This document shows positions 1 through 8,861 of a stretch of DNA of 64,000 nt, one piece after another. This DNA comes from UBA7672 sp963718145 (GTDB taxonomy: Bacteria; Pseudomonadota; Alphaproteobacteria; Caulobacterales; Hyphomonadaceae). Every line of letters starts with the position of its first letter. The first letter of the stretch is position 1. A model generated the notes under the pieces. It searched no databases. It saw only the letters and a list, made by a program, of their open reading frames with translations, and was not told the DNA's origin. The DNA lies in assembly GCA_963718145.1 (NCBI GenBank), contig CAVQYJ010000023.1:1-64000 (forward strand), read 5' to 3'. The position numbers and the translations under genes are program-made.

Positions 1-750
1 TCGATAGCGACATATCGCTTCCGCATAACATCGTTCGGAATGAACTCGACTGGCGTTCCATGGGGCAGCATAAGGTGGACGGCGTACAAGACCGCATCCT
101 GGAGGTTGCGCCAACCTGTGTCGTGGAGCCGCGACGGGTGGCGCTTGGTGGTCAGGAATTGCGGCGGCGACCGCCATCGCTCTCGAGAAACTCGGCGAGT
201 GCGATCTTATCATCGACGCCACAGCCGATCCGCGCGCCTTCAACTTTTGCGCGGCTGCCGCTTTGGCGGAGAGAAACCGATGTCTTTGGGCGGAAGTCTT
301 CGCCGGAGGCATCGGCGGCATGATCGCACGGGCGCCGCCAGAGACAGATCCGCCACCGCCAGCCGCACGCAGGCAGATCAATGCCTGTGCGAGCGCGAGG
401 GAGTGACCTGGGAAGGAACGCCGATCGACTATGGCGTCGAGCAGGATGATTGCCCTCCGCTCATCGCATCCGATGCAGATGTCGGCGTGATCGCCGGCCA
501 CGCAGCACGTCTTGCGCTCGATGCACTGCTTCAACCCGGGGCGTCGGCTTACCCGGCATCAGTCTATCTGATTGGGCTTTCGGCCGGATGGATTTTTAGG
601 GAGCCGTTCGACACCGTGCCGATCGCGCTCAATCCCGAGCCCTGGACGGTCTCGAGCAGCGAAGATCATGACGCGGTAAAGGCCGTCTTCGAGTTTCTCA
701 CCAGTCTCCTGCCTGCACAGCCTGACGATGCAACTGAAACTGCCGCGTGA
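1..750 (+). pseudogene. ThiF/E1-like adenylyltransferase, C-terminal part, frameshifted
   Basis: The start of this gene lies outside the window. The first bases read in frame as an E1/ThiF-type segment (NIVRNELDW, then GQHKVDGVQDRI). After a frame change near 165-175 they continue as GECDLIIDATADPRAF and AEVFAGGIGGMIARA, and after a second change near 370-390 as EREGVTWEGTPIDYG down to the TGA at 748-750. These blocks match the conserved substrate-binding half of E1-like enzymes, which adenylate the C terminus of ubiquitin-like or sulfur-carrier proteins. The ATP-binding half is upstream of the window. The stop overlaps the start of a JAB gene by about 20 bases, the usual layout of bacterial ubiquitin-like E1-JAB operons. 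At least two frame breaks mean no continuous product. The E1 family is reasonably sure; the exact system is not. Confidence 0.6.
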
Positions 751-1187
751 ATCCCGAGAGAAGATGCTTGGTGCGCTGCGCCAGGCAGGTAACCGAGAGA
801 TCGGCGGCGTCCTCATGGGCGAGCAGATTGGGCCGAGCGAGTTTCGAATCGTCGACTATCGATCGATGACGTAAGCGGCAGCGCCGCTAATTTCGTCCGG
901 TCTGTCGATCAGCATCGGCAGGCGCTCGCGGCCTTCTTCGACCGCACGAGCAATGACTACGGCCGCTACAACTACCTTGGCGAGTGGCATTCCCACCCGC
1001 GCTATTCACTCGCCCCAGCGCCCAAGACCTCGCCTCGATGAATAGCCTCGTGGATAGCGAGCGCGATATCAGCTTCGCGGTGTTGGTGATCGCCCGGCGG
1101 CGGTTCTGGCGCGGCCGGCTCGAAGCGGCGGGATATCTGTTCGCCCGCAGCGCCGAGCCGGAACATGCCCTTCTCGAATTCGAATAG
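730..1187 (+). pseudogene. JAB/JAMM (Mov34) isopeptidase-like gene, frameshifted
   Basis: ATG at 730 opens a frame reading REIGGVLMGE, which carries the JAMM glutamate. It stops at 871-873. Moving one frame restores a continuous segment (DDVSGSAANFVRS, then NYLGEWHSHP). A second change near 1010-1020 restores PSAQDLASMNSLVDSE and the C terminus to the TAG at 1185-1187. Put together, the zinc motif is H-S-H-P-x5-P-S-x2-D, an exact JAMM signature, so the ancestral gene encoded a metalloisopeptidase that removes or trims ubiquitin-like tags. It overlaps the preceding E1-like gene, as expected for translational coupling. The two breaks separate the glutamate, the HxHP histidines and the aspartate into different frames, so no active enzyme can be made as written. 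Confidence 0.65.
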
Positions 1188-2375
1188 GTGAAACCGTGCG
1201 GATGACAAATCTCAAAAAATACCGGATCGGGGGCAGTGGGACGCGCATGAATCTCAGCCTGCCCTTGCCCAAGACACCGGACGGGCGAGTCACCGGTACT
1301 CACCGAATGTGGACGCGCATCCGCGCCACTTCGTCATCGGAAGCAATATCGAGGGATTTACCGCCTCGGCGGAAGCGCAGGCGAGGATGAAACAGCCCCC
1401 TGGCTCGCAATACACGGTATGCCCGTACAGCGGCACGGTCGCTCCGAACCAAGACTTCACGCACCCGGATGACCGCGACGCAGGAATCGCGTTGGTCAAG
1501 CACGCCGCTGTTGAGGATGTCCAAGAGCATATTAGGCGCATGTTCCAGGACATAGCCCGCCGCTCCAAAGGCTTCATCAAGTTCAAGCCTGGACGCGCAA
1601 CGCCGAAGCCCAAGCCCAGGTTCAAGCGAGAAGATCTACTGCGCGAGCTCGTCTGCGACCATTGTGGTCGCGACTATGGAGTTTACGCCATCGCCCTGTT
1701 CTGCCCCGATTGCGGGGCGCCCAATCTGCGTCTCCATTTCCAGCGGGAAACCTCACTGGTCGACGCACAAATCGTCCTTGCAGAAGAATCTCGACAATAC
1801 TCAGCAGGAACTCGCCTACCGCCTGCTCGGCAATGCGCACGAGGATGTACTCACGGCGTTCGAAGCGACCCAAAAAATGGTCTACCTTGATGGGATGGCG
1901 CAGAGGCCTAAAGGTGGGCCGCCGATCAAACCCGTCGCCAACGATTTCCAGAACATAAATCGGGCGCGTACGCGGTTCCAGGACCTTGCTCTCGATCCGT
2001 TCCAAGGCCTCGACGCACGCGCCCTCGACGCCCTCGCGCTCAACGTGCAGAAGCGACACATCATCGGGCACAACCTCAGGGTCGTTGATGCCAAGTTCGC
2101 GCAGCACGCGCAGAACGCACTTGTGGGCGAGACCGTGAAACTGGTCGGCGACGACATCCGGATCTTCGCCGGCCTCTGCCAAGCGGTCATCGACGACCTC
2201 GACGCCTGGCTCGCAGGCGGAAAACCAGCGCCTGCGAGAACGGCGATGCCAACGCCGACGCCATTGCCGGAGCCCAGCATGGATAGGTCATTGGACGACA
2301 TCGACGCCAGCGCTCTCGCCAAGCGCGTGGGCATCTGGATCGCGAAATCTTCAAACGACGGCCGCCCAGGTCTAG

Positions 2376-3424
2376 ATGTTCAGTCCCAGAGTGTTGTGGA
2401 ATCGGTTTATCTGATCCTGCAATCCGGGAGAAGCTATGGGACAGGTACTACACGGCTGCGCCACGACCACGCACGCCGTCCGAGCTGCAATACAGCGATC
2501 GAAAGCTTCGGCCAAAGAGCTAGCTGAACGTCACAGCCTCAACGCCAAGACGGTCGCCAAGTGGAAGAAGCGCGATTTCGTTCATGACGCGCCGATGGGG
2601 CCGAAGAAGCCTGCGTCGACTGTTTTGTCTGCCGAGGAGGAGGCGCTCGCCATCGCCTTTCGTAGACATACTCTGCTGCCTCTCGACGATTGCCTTTACG
2701 CGCTTCAGTCCACAATTCCGCATCTGACGCGATCGTCGCTGCACCGGCTTTTCCAACGCCACGACATCAGCCGACTGCCCGATGTTGATGGCCAGAAGAC
2801 GCCCAAGAAGAAGTTTAAGACCTACCCCATCGGTTACTTCCACGTCGATATCGCCGAAGTCCGGACCGACGAGGGCAAGCTGTTTATGTTCGTCGCCATC
2901 GACAGAACCAGCAAGTTCGCCTTTGTCGAGCTGCACGAGGTCGCGACACGCGCAACGGCGCTGGCTTTTCTAAAGCGATTGATCGCTCGCGTGCCCTACA
3001 AGATCCATACTGTGCTCACCGACAACGGAACTCATTTCACCTCACCCGGAAGCACGCGGTCGGCAGCCGCCGATATAAAAGCGGCTATCGCTGCCGGCGA
3101 GCACTTTCGCTGTCATGCCTTTGAGTTCGGCTGCGCGACCAACGATATCGACCATCGGTTGACCAAGCCGTTCCACCCGTGGACCAACGGCCAGGTCGAA
3201 CGCATGAACCGCACGCTGAAAGAGGCCACGGTTCGTCGCTATCACTACGACAGCCACGGTCAGCTCCGAGACCATCTCGACGACTTCGTTGACGCCTACA
3301 ATTTCGCCAAGCGACTTAAGACGCTCAAGGGCATGACGCCGTTCGAATACATCTGTTCGGTCTGGACGAAACAGCCGGATCGATTCATCTTCGATCCAAT
3401 CCAGCTCACTACGGGACTGAACAT
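2376..3424 (+). mobile_element. IS481-family insertion sequence, complete
   Basis: The ends are perfect 12-bp inverted repeats, ATGTTCAGTCCC at 2376-2387 and GGGACTGAACAT at 3413-3424. They are flanked by a direct CTAG at 2372-2375 and 3425-3428. The length of about 1049 bp and the CTAG-type target fit the IS481 group, whose founding member prefers NCTAGN sites. One transposase gene fills the element. It sits inside the zinc-ribbon gene, and precise removal restores that reading frame. Ends and transposase look undamaged, so the insertion may be recent relative to the decay around it. Confidence 0.93.
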
Positions 3425-3428
3425 CTAG
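2436..3428 (+). CDS. IS481-family transposase
   Basis: A 330-residue DDE transposase that cuts and rejoins the ends of its element. The N terminus is a helix-turn-helix (ERHSLNAKTVAKWKKR, about residues 31-46). The rve integrase core follows, with the catalytic triad at D138 (HVDIAEV), D196 (LTDNGTHF) and E255 (NGQVERMNR). The start MGQVLHG is typical of the family, and the length is full. The TAG stop at 3426-3428 is not in the element: it is supplied by the duplicated CTAG target, so insertion at CTAG completes the gene. The reading frame is intact and the enzyme is probably functional. Confidence 0.95.
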   Translation: MGQVLHGCATTTHAVRAAIQRSKASAKELAERHSLNAKTVAKWKKRDFVHDAPMGPKKPASTVLSAEEEALAIAFRRHTLLPLDDCLYALQSTIPHLTRSSLHRLFQRHDISRLPDVDGQKTPKKKFKTYPIGYFHVDIAEVRTDEGKLFMFVAIDRTSKFAFVELHEVATRATALAFLKRLIARVPYKIHTVLTDNGTHFTSPGSTRSAAADIKAAIAAGEHFRCHAFEFGCATNDIDHRLTKPFHPWTNGQVERMNRTLKEATVRRYHYDSHGQLRDHLDDFVDAYNFAKRLKTLKGMTPFEYICSVWTKQPDRFIFDPIQLTTGLNI

Positions 3429-3858
3429 TGTCGCCGGACGCGTTGGCGGCAGAATTTGCGGACATTCCCGAGAAACAACTCGAAGAGGCTCTGGCGGAGC
3501 TTGAGATGAAGGATGCGGCTCGGTAAGCCGCCATTTTGGCCCTGGCCTGCCGCGTTTCTCGATTACGCCAAACCTGTTCGTCGTTTTTGACAAAGCTGCC
3601 GTTGATAACGATCCGACGGCGGACTCCTGTGAACTCGCTCGGCGCGTATTGGAAGGCGAAGATGCGATCGACGTCGACAGTCTTGGCCAAGCAAGTGGTT
3701 GGCCGCCGCGGCGCTTCAATCCCGCCATTTGGTTGGTGTCGCAGCAGATCGATGATCGGCGCGTCCTGACAGGCAGCATGAATTACGTCGTCCGAGCGAT
3801 GCATATGCTGGCTGAGGACCGCGTAGCCTTAAGGCGATACGTCGAGAGACTTTCTTAA

Positions 3859-4553
3859 GGCTGCGCACGGGGTGTGGCCGTTGATGTCGAGCCGCGCGTT
3901 GCGCGATCACTTTGATCTTGTCCAGCGTTTTCCGCTGCCGCTTGGAATTGCCGCGTGTTTCCGCGTGTTTCCAACACCTGCTGCCGACGCCGTGTGTCCC
4001 GAGTGTGTCCTGGCCTCTCTAAGCATTTGAAGAGATTGAACTCTCTTTCCAGTCCATCACAACTCCTATCGAGCGAGGACCGCTTTCCGACCATTTCCCA
4101 CCATTTCCGGATCGATTCCGGCTGCATCTAACCGGTCCAGCCTTCCGTACAGACGAGCCTCAACATCCTTGCCACAACTCTGGTTGAAATCACCAAGCCA
4201 GTTCTGCGGCCGGCAACGGCGCAAGCTCGTTTTGCTTTCGTTTCTGTACGCTTCCGGTCATCCTAACTTGGGAGTTTCCTCGAAACCAGCTAACGAGACC
4301 CCTGCGTCAACCTGCGCCACTATCGGCGGAACCAGCCCATGGCCAGGGTCCGGGCAGAAGTTGATGAAGCACACCTTGCTCGAAAATAACTCGGATATAG
4401 CCTCTCGGTGCCATGACCATAGTTCGATATGAATCCACAAACGGGAGCCATTTCTGGCTGTGGCCGGATCGGCAGGCTGCGCTTCCCCCGCAAGTTCGAG
4501 AGCTTGAAGCTCGCAGCCGACGCTCCTCGCTTGCCCATCCGAAGACCCGAGCC
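3859..4553. other. Gene-free stretch at the island boundary
   Basis: About 700 bases with no convincing gene on either strand. Short open frames here have no recognisable motifs. The stretch is visibly less GC-rich than the chromosome to its right and contains a small 10-base tandem repeat (ccgcgtgttt twice, 3951-3970). It probably marks the end of the decayed island. I see no integrase and no tRNA attachment site. Confidence 0.5.
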
Positions 4554-6590
4554 TCAGCTCGTGACGCTGGCCGTGCGCGGCATCGCTTCGCCAATGGCGC
4601 GCGCAAGATCGTTCTGGCTGAACGGTTTGGGCAGGCGCTTGGCGTCGACGGCCTGTCCGGGCGGCAGTTCGGCGTAACCGGTGGCGAGGATGACCGGCAG
4701 CTCCGGCCGCAGCGCCCGCAACGCGATGACCAGGTCGCGGCCCGTCATGCGCGGCATGGCGAAGTCGGTGATGACGAGATCGATCGCCGGCATCGCGCGC
4801 GCCATCTCCAGTGCGGCCGCAGCGGACGTCGCCTCCAGCGCCGTGTGCCCCAGCTCTTCCAGCATCGCGGTCGTGTTCATCAGCACCAGCGCGTCATCAT
4901 CCACTGCGAGCACGGTGAGCACGCGCCTCGAAGCCGCCTCCACGTGCAAGGACGCGGCCGGCGCCGGCTCGGCGGCCACGCTCGTCGCAACCGGCAGCCA
5001 GATCTCCGCCGTCGTGCCTTCCCCCTTGGCGCTGGCCAGCACCAGCCGCCCGGAAAGCTGCGCGGCGAAGCCATGCACCATGGAAAGTCCCAGACCTGTG
5101 CCGCGGCCGACGCCCTTGGTGGTGAAGAAAGGCTCGGTTGCGCGGGCCAGCGTTGCTTCATCCATGCCCTCGCCATTGTCGCGCAGCGAGATCACCACGA
5201 AATCGCGGCCGTCCGCCTTGTCCTCGCGCACCTCGATCGAGATTGCCCCGCCGCCCGGCATGGCGTCACGCGCGTTCACGACCAGATTGAGGATTGCAAG
5301 CTCGAGCTGGTTGGCGTCCACGTTGGCGGGGCGCACGGCACCCTTGACCTTCGTGACCATGGCGATCGAAGGGCCCAGTGTCCGCCCGAGCAGGTTCAGG
5401 AGGCCGTCCAGCAGGGCCGGAATGTCGGTGGGCTCCGGATTCAGGTCCTGCCGGCGCGCGAATGCGAGCATGCGCTGGGTCAGCGCGGCGCCGCGCTCTG
5501 CCCCCTGCACAGCATTGTCGACGAGCTGGATCAGCCGAGGATCGTCCGGCATCCGCTTGCGCAGCATCTCCAGGCTGGAAAGCACGGCCATCAGCAGGTT
5601 GTTGAAGTCGTGCGCGATGCCGCCGGTCAGCTGGCCGATGGATTCCATCTTCTGCGACTGGAAGAAGGCTTCGCGCGCAACCTCAAGCTCCTTCCGCGCC
5701 GCCACGCGCTCGGAAACGTCGCGGGTGATCTTGGCGAAGCCGATCAGCCTGCCGTCGTCGCCGCGGATGGGGTCAATCACCACGTCCGCATCGAACCGCG
5801 TGCCGTCCTTGCGAACGCGCTGCCCTTCCTTCTGGTAGCGGCCTTCTCGTTCAGCGGTTTGCAGAGCCCGCGCAGGCTCGCCGGCGTCGCGATCCTCGGG
5901 CGTGTAGAAGCGCGAGAAGTGCTGGCCCACGATCTCGTCGGCGGAATAGCCCTTGATGCGACAGGCGCCGGAGTTCCAGTTGGTCACGTGGCCCGTGGGG
6001 TCGAGCATGTAGATCGCGTAGTCGGCCACGCCCTGTACCAGGATGCGGAACCGCTCTTCGCTCTCGCGTAGCGCGTCGCGCGACTTCTTCTGTTCGGTGA
6101 GATCGCGCGTGATCTTGGCGAAGCCGATCAGCCCGCCGTTTGCGGCGCGGATCGGGTCGATCACGACATTCGCCCAGAAGCGCGTGCCATCCTTCCTCAC
6201 GCGCCAGCCTTCGTTCTCGAAGCGGCCCTCGCTGGCGGCGGTGGCGAGTGCGCGCTGGGGCAGCCCTGCAAGGCGATCTTCTTCCGTGTAGAAGGTCGAG
6301 AAGTTGCGCCCAATGATCTCCGATCGCTCATAGCCCTTGGAGCGCTGGGCCCCGGGGTTCCAGCTCGCGATCACGCCGGACGGATCGAGCATGAAGATGG
6401 CGTAGTCGGTGACGGCTTCGACCAGCAGGCGGAATCGCTCGTCCTCGCCGGCACGGATTGCGGGCGAATCGGAAGTGTTGTCGGGCGCCGTTACGTTTTC
6501 CAACTGGCGCAAACCTCGCAATGCCGCCGATCGCCTGCCCGGCCCGTCTGCCCCCCTTGCGTGACATAGGGTTATCCGGCGATCCGCCAA
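4554..6590 (-). CDS. PAS-PAS hybrid sensor histidine kinase with receiver domain
   Basis: A soluble sensor kinase that autophosphorylates on histidine and passes phosphate to its own receiver. Two similar PAS/PAC domains (about residues 48-170 and 175-295) share blocks such as DYAI-MLDP, KGY-EIG and RVRKDGTRF, suggesting internal duplication. HisKA follows with H327 in GGIAHDFNNLL, then HATPase_c (N box NARDAMPGG, G boxes DNGEGMD and GTGLGLS), and a C-terminal receiver with acceptor D609 (ITDFAMPRMTG). There are no membrane segments, so the signal is probably cytoplasmic and small-molecule, for example light, redox or haem through PAS; the ligand is not visible. There is no adjacent response regulator, so an orphan partner is likely. 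The first 40 residues are poorly conserved and the true start may lie downstream of 6590. Confidence 0.92.
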   Translation of the reverse strand: MADRRITLCHARGADGPGRRSAALRGLRQLENVTAPDNTSDSPAIRAGEDERFRLLVEAVTDYAIFMLDPSGVIASWNPGAQRSKGYERSEIIGRNFSTFYTEEDRLAGLPQRALATAASEGRFENEGWRVRKDGTRFWANVVIDPIRAANGGLIGFAKITRDLTEQKKSRDALRESEERFRILVQGVADYAIYMLDPTGHVTNWNSGACRIKGYSADEIVGQHFSRFYTPEDRDAGEPARALQTAEREGRYQKEGQRVRKDGTRFDADVVIDPIRGDDGRLIGFAKITRDVSERVAARKELEVAREAFFQSQKMESIGQLTGGIAHDFNNLLMAVLSSLEMLRKRMPDDPRLIQLVDNAVQGAERGAALTQRMLAFARRQDLNPEPTDIPALLDGLLNLLGRTLGPSIAMVTKVKGAVRPANVDANQLELAILNLVVNARDAMPGGGAISIEVREDKADGRDFVVISLRDNGEGMDEATLARATEPFFTTKGVGRGTGLGLSMVHGFAAQLSGRLVLASAKGEGTTAEIWLPVATSVAAEPAPAASLHVEAASRRVLTVLAVDDDALVLMNTTAMLEELGHTALEATSAAAALEMARAMPAIDLVITDFAMPRMTGRDLVIALRALRPELPVILATGYAELPPGQAVDAKRLPKPFSQNDLARAIGEAMPRTASVTS

Positions 6591-6624
6591 ATCTGATCCG
6601 GCAAATCCTTGTGCGCAAACGAAA

Positions 6625-6650
6625 ACCCCGCCGGAGCGACCCGGCGGGGT
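6625..6650 (-). terminator. Rho-independent terminator after the copper monooxygenase gene
   Basis: A 10-bp stem (ACCCCGCCGG paired with CCGGCGGGGT) closes a 6-base loop. On the minus strand it is followed by TTTTC. It lies 28 bases past the stop of the gene at 6678-8720 and just upstream of the kinase gene, which runs the same way, so it separates the two transcripts. Confidence 0.85.
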
Positions 6651-6677
6651 TCTTGTGTTTCGGCGATTGCGTCAGAA

Positions 6678-8720
6678 TCAGTTGCTGGCGCCGGCGCCCT
6701 GCTTCATCGCTGCCGTCCCGGCATCTTCCTTGGGAGCGGCAGGCGCCGCGCCGCTGGCGCGCATGGACTGCATCATCTGCATTGCCTTGCCCATCTCGGC
6801 CTCGCTGAGCGCGCCGTCCTTGTCGGCGTCGACCATCGGCAGGTACTGCACGACCGGCTTGAAGCGCGGATCGTTGCGGAACTCGGCCGCCGCAAGCTTG
6901 CCGTCGATATTGTCGTCCAGCGCGCCGAACGTGATGTTGCTCTGCAGCGCGCGGAACCACTCGTCGTGGCGATCCTTGGTCGTCTCGCCCTTGAAGCGGA
7001 AGCGCGCGAAGGTGAACAGCATCTCTTCCGAGGTCTGCTCGCCGAAGGTCACGTGCTTCTTCGGATCGGGGTTCGACTTGTTGGCCGTCGAGTTGTCGTA
7101 GATGTAGTCGGCGATCAGCAGCGAGCCGGCCGGAACTTCCAGCAGCTTGTCGAAGTGATATTCACGCTGCCACGAGAAGTCGTAACGCGGCTGGTTCAGC
7201 AGCATCACTTCCTTGCCGTCCGGATAGCGGATGCGCAGCTTGGTGGAATAGCATCGCGAATGGCAGTGCGGCTGCACGCCGAAGATTTCCGCATCATGCG
7301 GGAACTTCAGGTAGGCCGTTTCGTGGTGGCGAGACTCGCCGGCCGGAATCTCGAGCGAGAAGTCAGTGATCGAGGCCTGGCGCAGGATGTATTTCGGCTC
7401 TTCCTTGTAGAAGTAGTAGCCGACTTCCGTCTTGTCGGTCGTCGGCTTGCCCACCGGCGTGTAGTGCATCTGCCAGGCGAACGAGCCGCCGGGCGGCAGG
7501 AAGATGCCGGTCTCGGCCGGCGTCAGGTTCGGCGCGCCGCCGGGACCATAGCCGCCAAGCGCCACGTTCCACGAGAAGCCGCGGCCGTTCGGATCGACCT
7601 TCGGGATCCAGCCGGCGAGGGCATGGTGCACGGTCGGCGTGGCGTTTGCCCAGGCCACCGCCTTCAGCCACTTGCCTTCGGTGAGGCCGGTCGCCTTCGA
7701 GCGATCCTGGTAGTCCACGATACCCGAGGCCGGAACATCGAATTCCGGGACCTGCATGATCATGTCTGGCTCGCCCATCGGCCATTTTGGCGCGGGCTTG
7801 GCCGCTTCGGGAAGCGGGTCGACGCCATCGCCGCGCGGGCTACCGGCCTCGATCCAGTTGACCACCGTCATCAACTGCTTGTCGCTGAGACGCATGTCGT
7901 CGACCCAGTTGGAGCCGTGGCTGTCCGAGTGGTAGGGAGGCATCCGCTTGGAGACCAGCGCTTCGCTGATCATCGGCGAGAAGCCTTTCACGACTTCATA
8001 CGAGTTCATCGCGAATGGACCCATGCCGCCTTGCGTGTGGCAGACCACGCATTTCGCTGCGAGGATCGGGGCCACGTCCTTCGAGTAAGAGATCTTCTTG
8101 AACTCCCCCGCCTGCTTGCGGGCGACGATGTCTATCTTCGCACCCTTCACCGCAGCTTCGGCGACCGGCGGGGCCTGGCCGGCTAGCACGGCGTTGAGCG
8201 CGGTCGTCAGGTTGGCGTCCGCCGACTTCTTGGCCGCGAACGAGTCGTCGATCGGGCCGTGATAGGCGATCGTCCAGGTCTTCGGGTTGATGATGTAGGC
8301 CTCGCCCGTCTGTTCGACGCCGAGCTTGCGGCCGACGATCTGCAGTTCATCGGAAAGGACCGGCAGGTCGGCCGAGCCAGGCACGCCCTCGAACTTGCCG
8401 AACTTCGACTTGGCGCCGGAGTCGAGCATGACGAACTCGACGTTCTTGTCCTTGAACTGGTCGCGAACCTTGGCGAGGGCAGCCTTGGCCTTGGCGGAGG
8501 TGGGATCGCCCTGCATCGAACTGACGATCACGACGGCCGCCGTGTCCTTGAAGTAGAAGAGCTCGTAGCCCATGCCCGTCTGGTCAGCGAGCATGAAGTT
8601 CCCGACCTTGGCCCCGGCCAGCTTCTGGCCCGTGGGTGCGGCCACCGCTGCCAGCGCAATGGCGGAGACAGCCGCCGTCAGGCCGAGCGCAAACAATCCG
8701 ATTTTGTGAGACCGCATCAT
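6678..8720 (-). CDS. Secreted thioredoxin-like/cytochrome c/PHM-like copper monooxygenase/EF-hand protein
   Basis: A 680-residue exported multidomain protein. After a signal peptide (ending near VAAPTG) comes a peroxiredoxin/TlpA-like fold without a CxxC pair (about 35-190). Next is a c-type haem site C224-V-V-C227-H228. A region of about 330 residues then carries the ligand pattern of peptidylglycine/dopamine monooxygenases: H365-H366 and H419 (Cu_H site), H485-C-H487 and M567 (Cu_M site). The spacings resemble rat PHM. C-terminal EF-hand loops (DDNIDGKLAAAE and DADKDGALSEAE) follow. The likely reaction is copper-dependent hydroxylation in the periplasm, with the haem as built-in electron donor; the substrate is unknown. 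ATG 8720 has a good GGAGG; longer upstream starts lack one. A paralogue lies at 53429-55441. Domains are clear; the reaction is inferred. Confidence 0.85.
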   Translation of the reverse strand: MMRSHKIGLFALGLTAAVSAIALAAVAAPTGQKLAGAKVGNFMLADQTGMGYELFYFKDTAAVVIVSSMQGDPTSAKAKAALAKVRDQFKDKNVEFVMLDSGAKSKFGKFEGVPGSADLPVLSDELQIVGRKLGVEQTGEAYIINPKTWTIAYHGPIDDSFAAKKSADANLTTALNAVLAGQAPPVAEAAVKGAKIDIVARKQAGEFKKISYSKDVAPILAAKCVVCHTQGGMGPFAMNSYEVVKGFSPMISEALVSKRMPPYHSDSHGSNWVDDMRLSDKQLMTVVNWIEAGSPRGDGVDPLPEAAKPAPKWPMGEPDMIMQVPEFDVPASGIVDYQDRSKATGLTEGKWLKAVAWANATPTVHHALAGWIPKVDPNGRGFSWNVALGGYGPGGAPNLTPAETGIFLPPGGSFAWQMHYTPVGKPTTDKTEVGYYFYKEEPKYILRQASITDFSLEIPAGESRHHETAYLKFPHDAEIFGVQPHCHSRCYSTKLRIRYPDGKEVMLLNQPRYDFSWQREYHFDKLLEVPAGSLLIADYIYDNSTANKSNPDPKKHVTFGEQTSEEMLFTFARFRFKGETTKDRHDEWFRALQSNITFGALDDNIDGKLAAAEFRNDPRFKPVVQYLPMVDADKDGALSEAEMGKAMQMMQSMRASGAAPAAPKEDAGTAAMKQGAGASN

Positions 8721-8861
8721 GGTTTCCTCCCAGTTCGCAGGTTGCGCGGACAATGACCGCAGTTGCCGTTTACGGCAATCCGGCGCCGTAAGGTCACCCA
8801 CGCGTCCAAATGCAGAAAACTCATCACCCTTGCGGGAGGTACCCGCCCGTTTCCGTTAAGG

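Larger units (their letters stand above)
1196..3858 (+). pseudogene. Zinc-ribbon protein gene, frameshifted and split by IS481
   Basis: GTG 1196 or ATG 1202 begins about 10 bases after the JAB stop, so this was probably the third gene of the same operon. The frame breaks near 1290 and 1785, is interrupted by the insertion sequence at 2376-3424, resumes, and breaks again near 3525 before a TAA at 3856-3858. Rejoined, it would be about 540 residues. The middle holds a four-cysteine ribbon (CDHCG, 16 residues later CPDCG). The rest is helical with no catalytic motif I recognise. Removing the element and one copy of CTAG joins the two halves in frame (GRPGL, then VSPDALAAEF), which proves they were one gene. 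No function can be assigned; a target or partner protein of the E1-JAB pair is only a guess. Confidence 0.6.

Noticed and set aside
3855..4127. Minus-strand frame at the island edge
   Set aside because: No motif, no ribosome binding site, and composition does not resemble the coding sequence nearby.
1..4130. Active defence island
   Set aside because: All three host genes are frameshifted; only the IS transposase is intact, so it is a remnant as written.
4413..6071. Long plus-strand open frame (552 codons) over the histidine kinase
   Set aside because: It is antisense to a kinase with all motifs present, and its product is Arg/His-rich low-complexity sequence typical of a GC-rich shadow frame.
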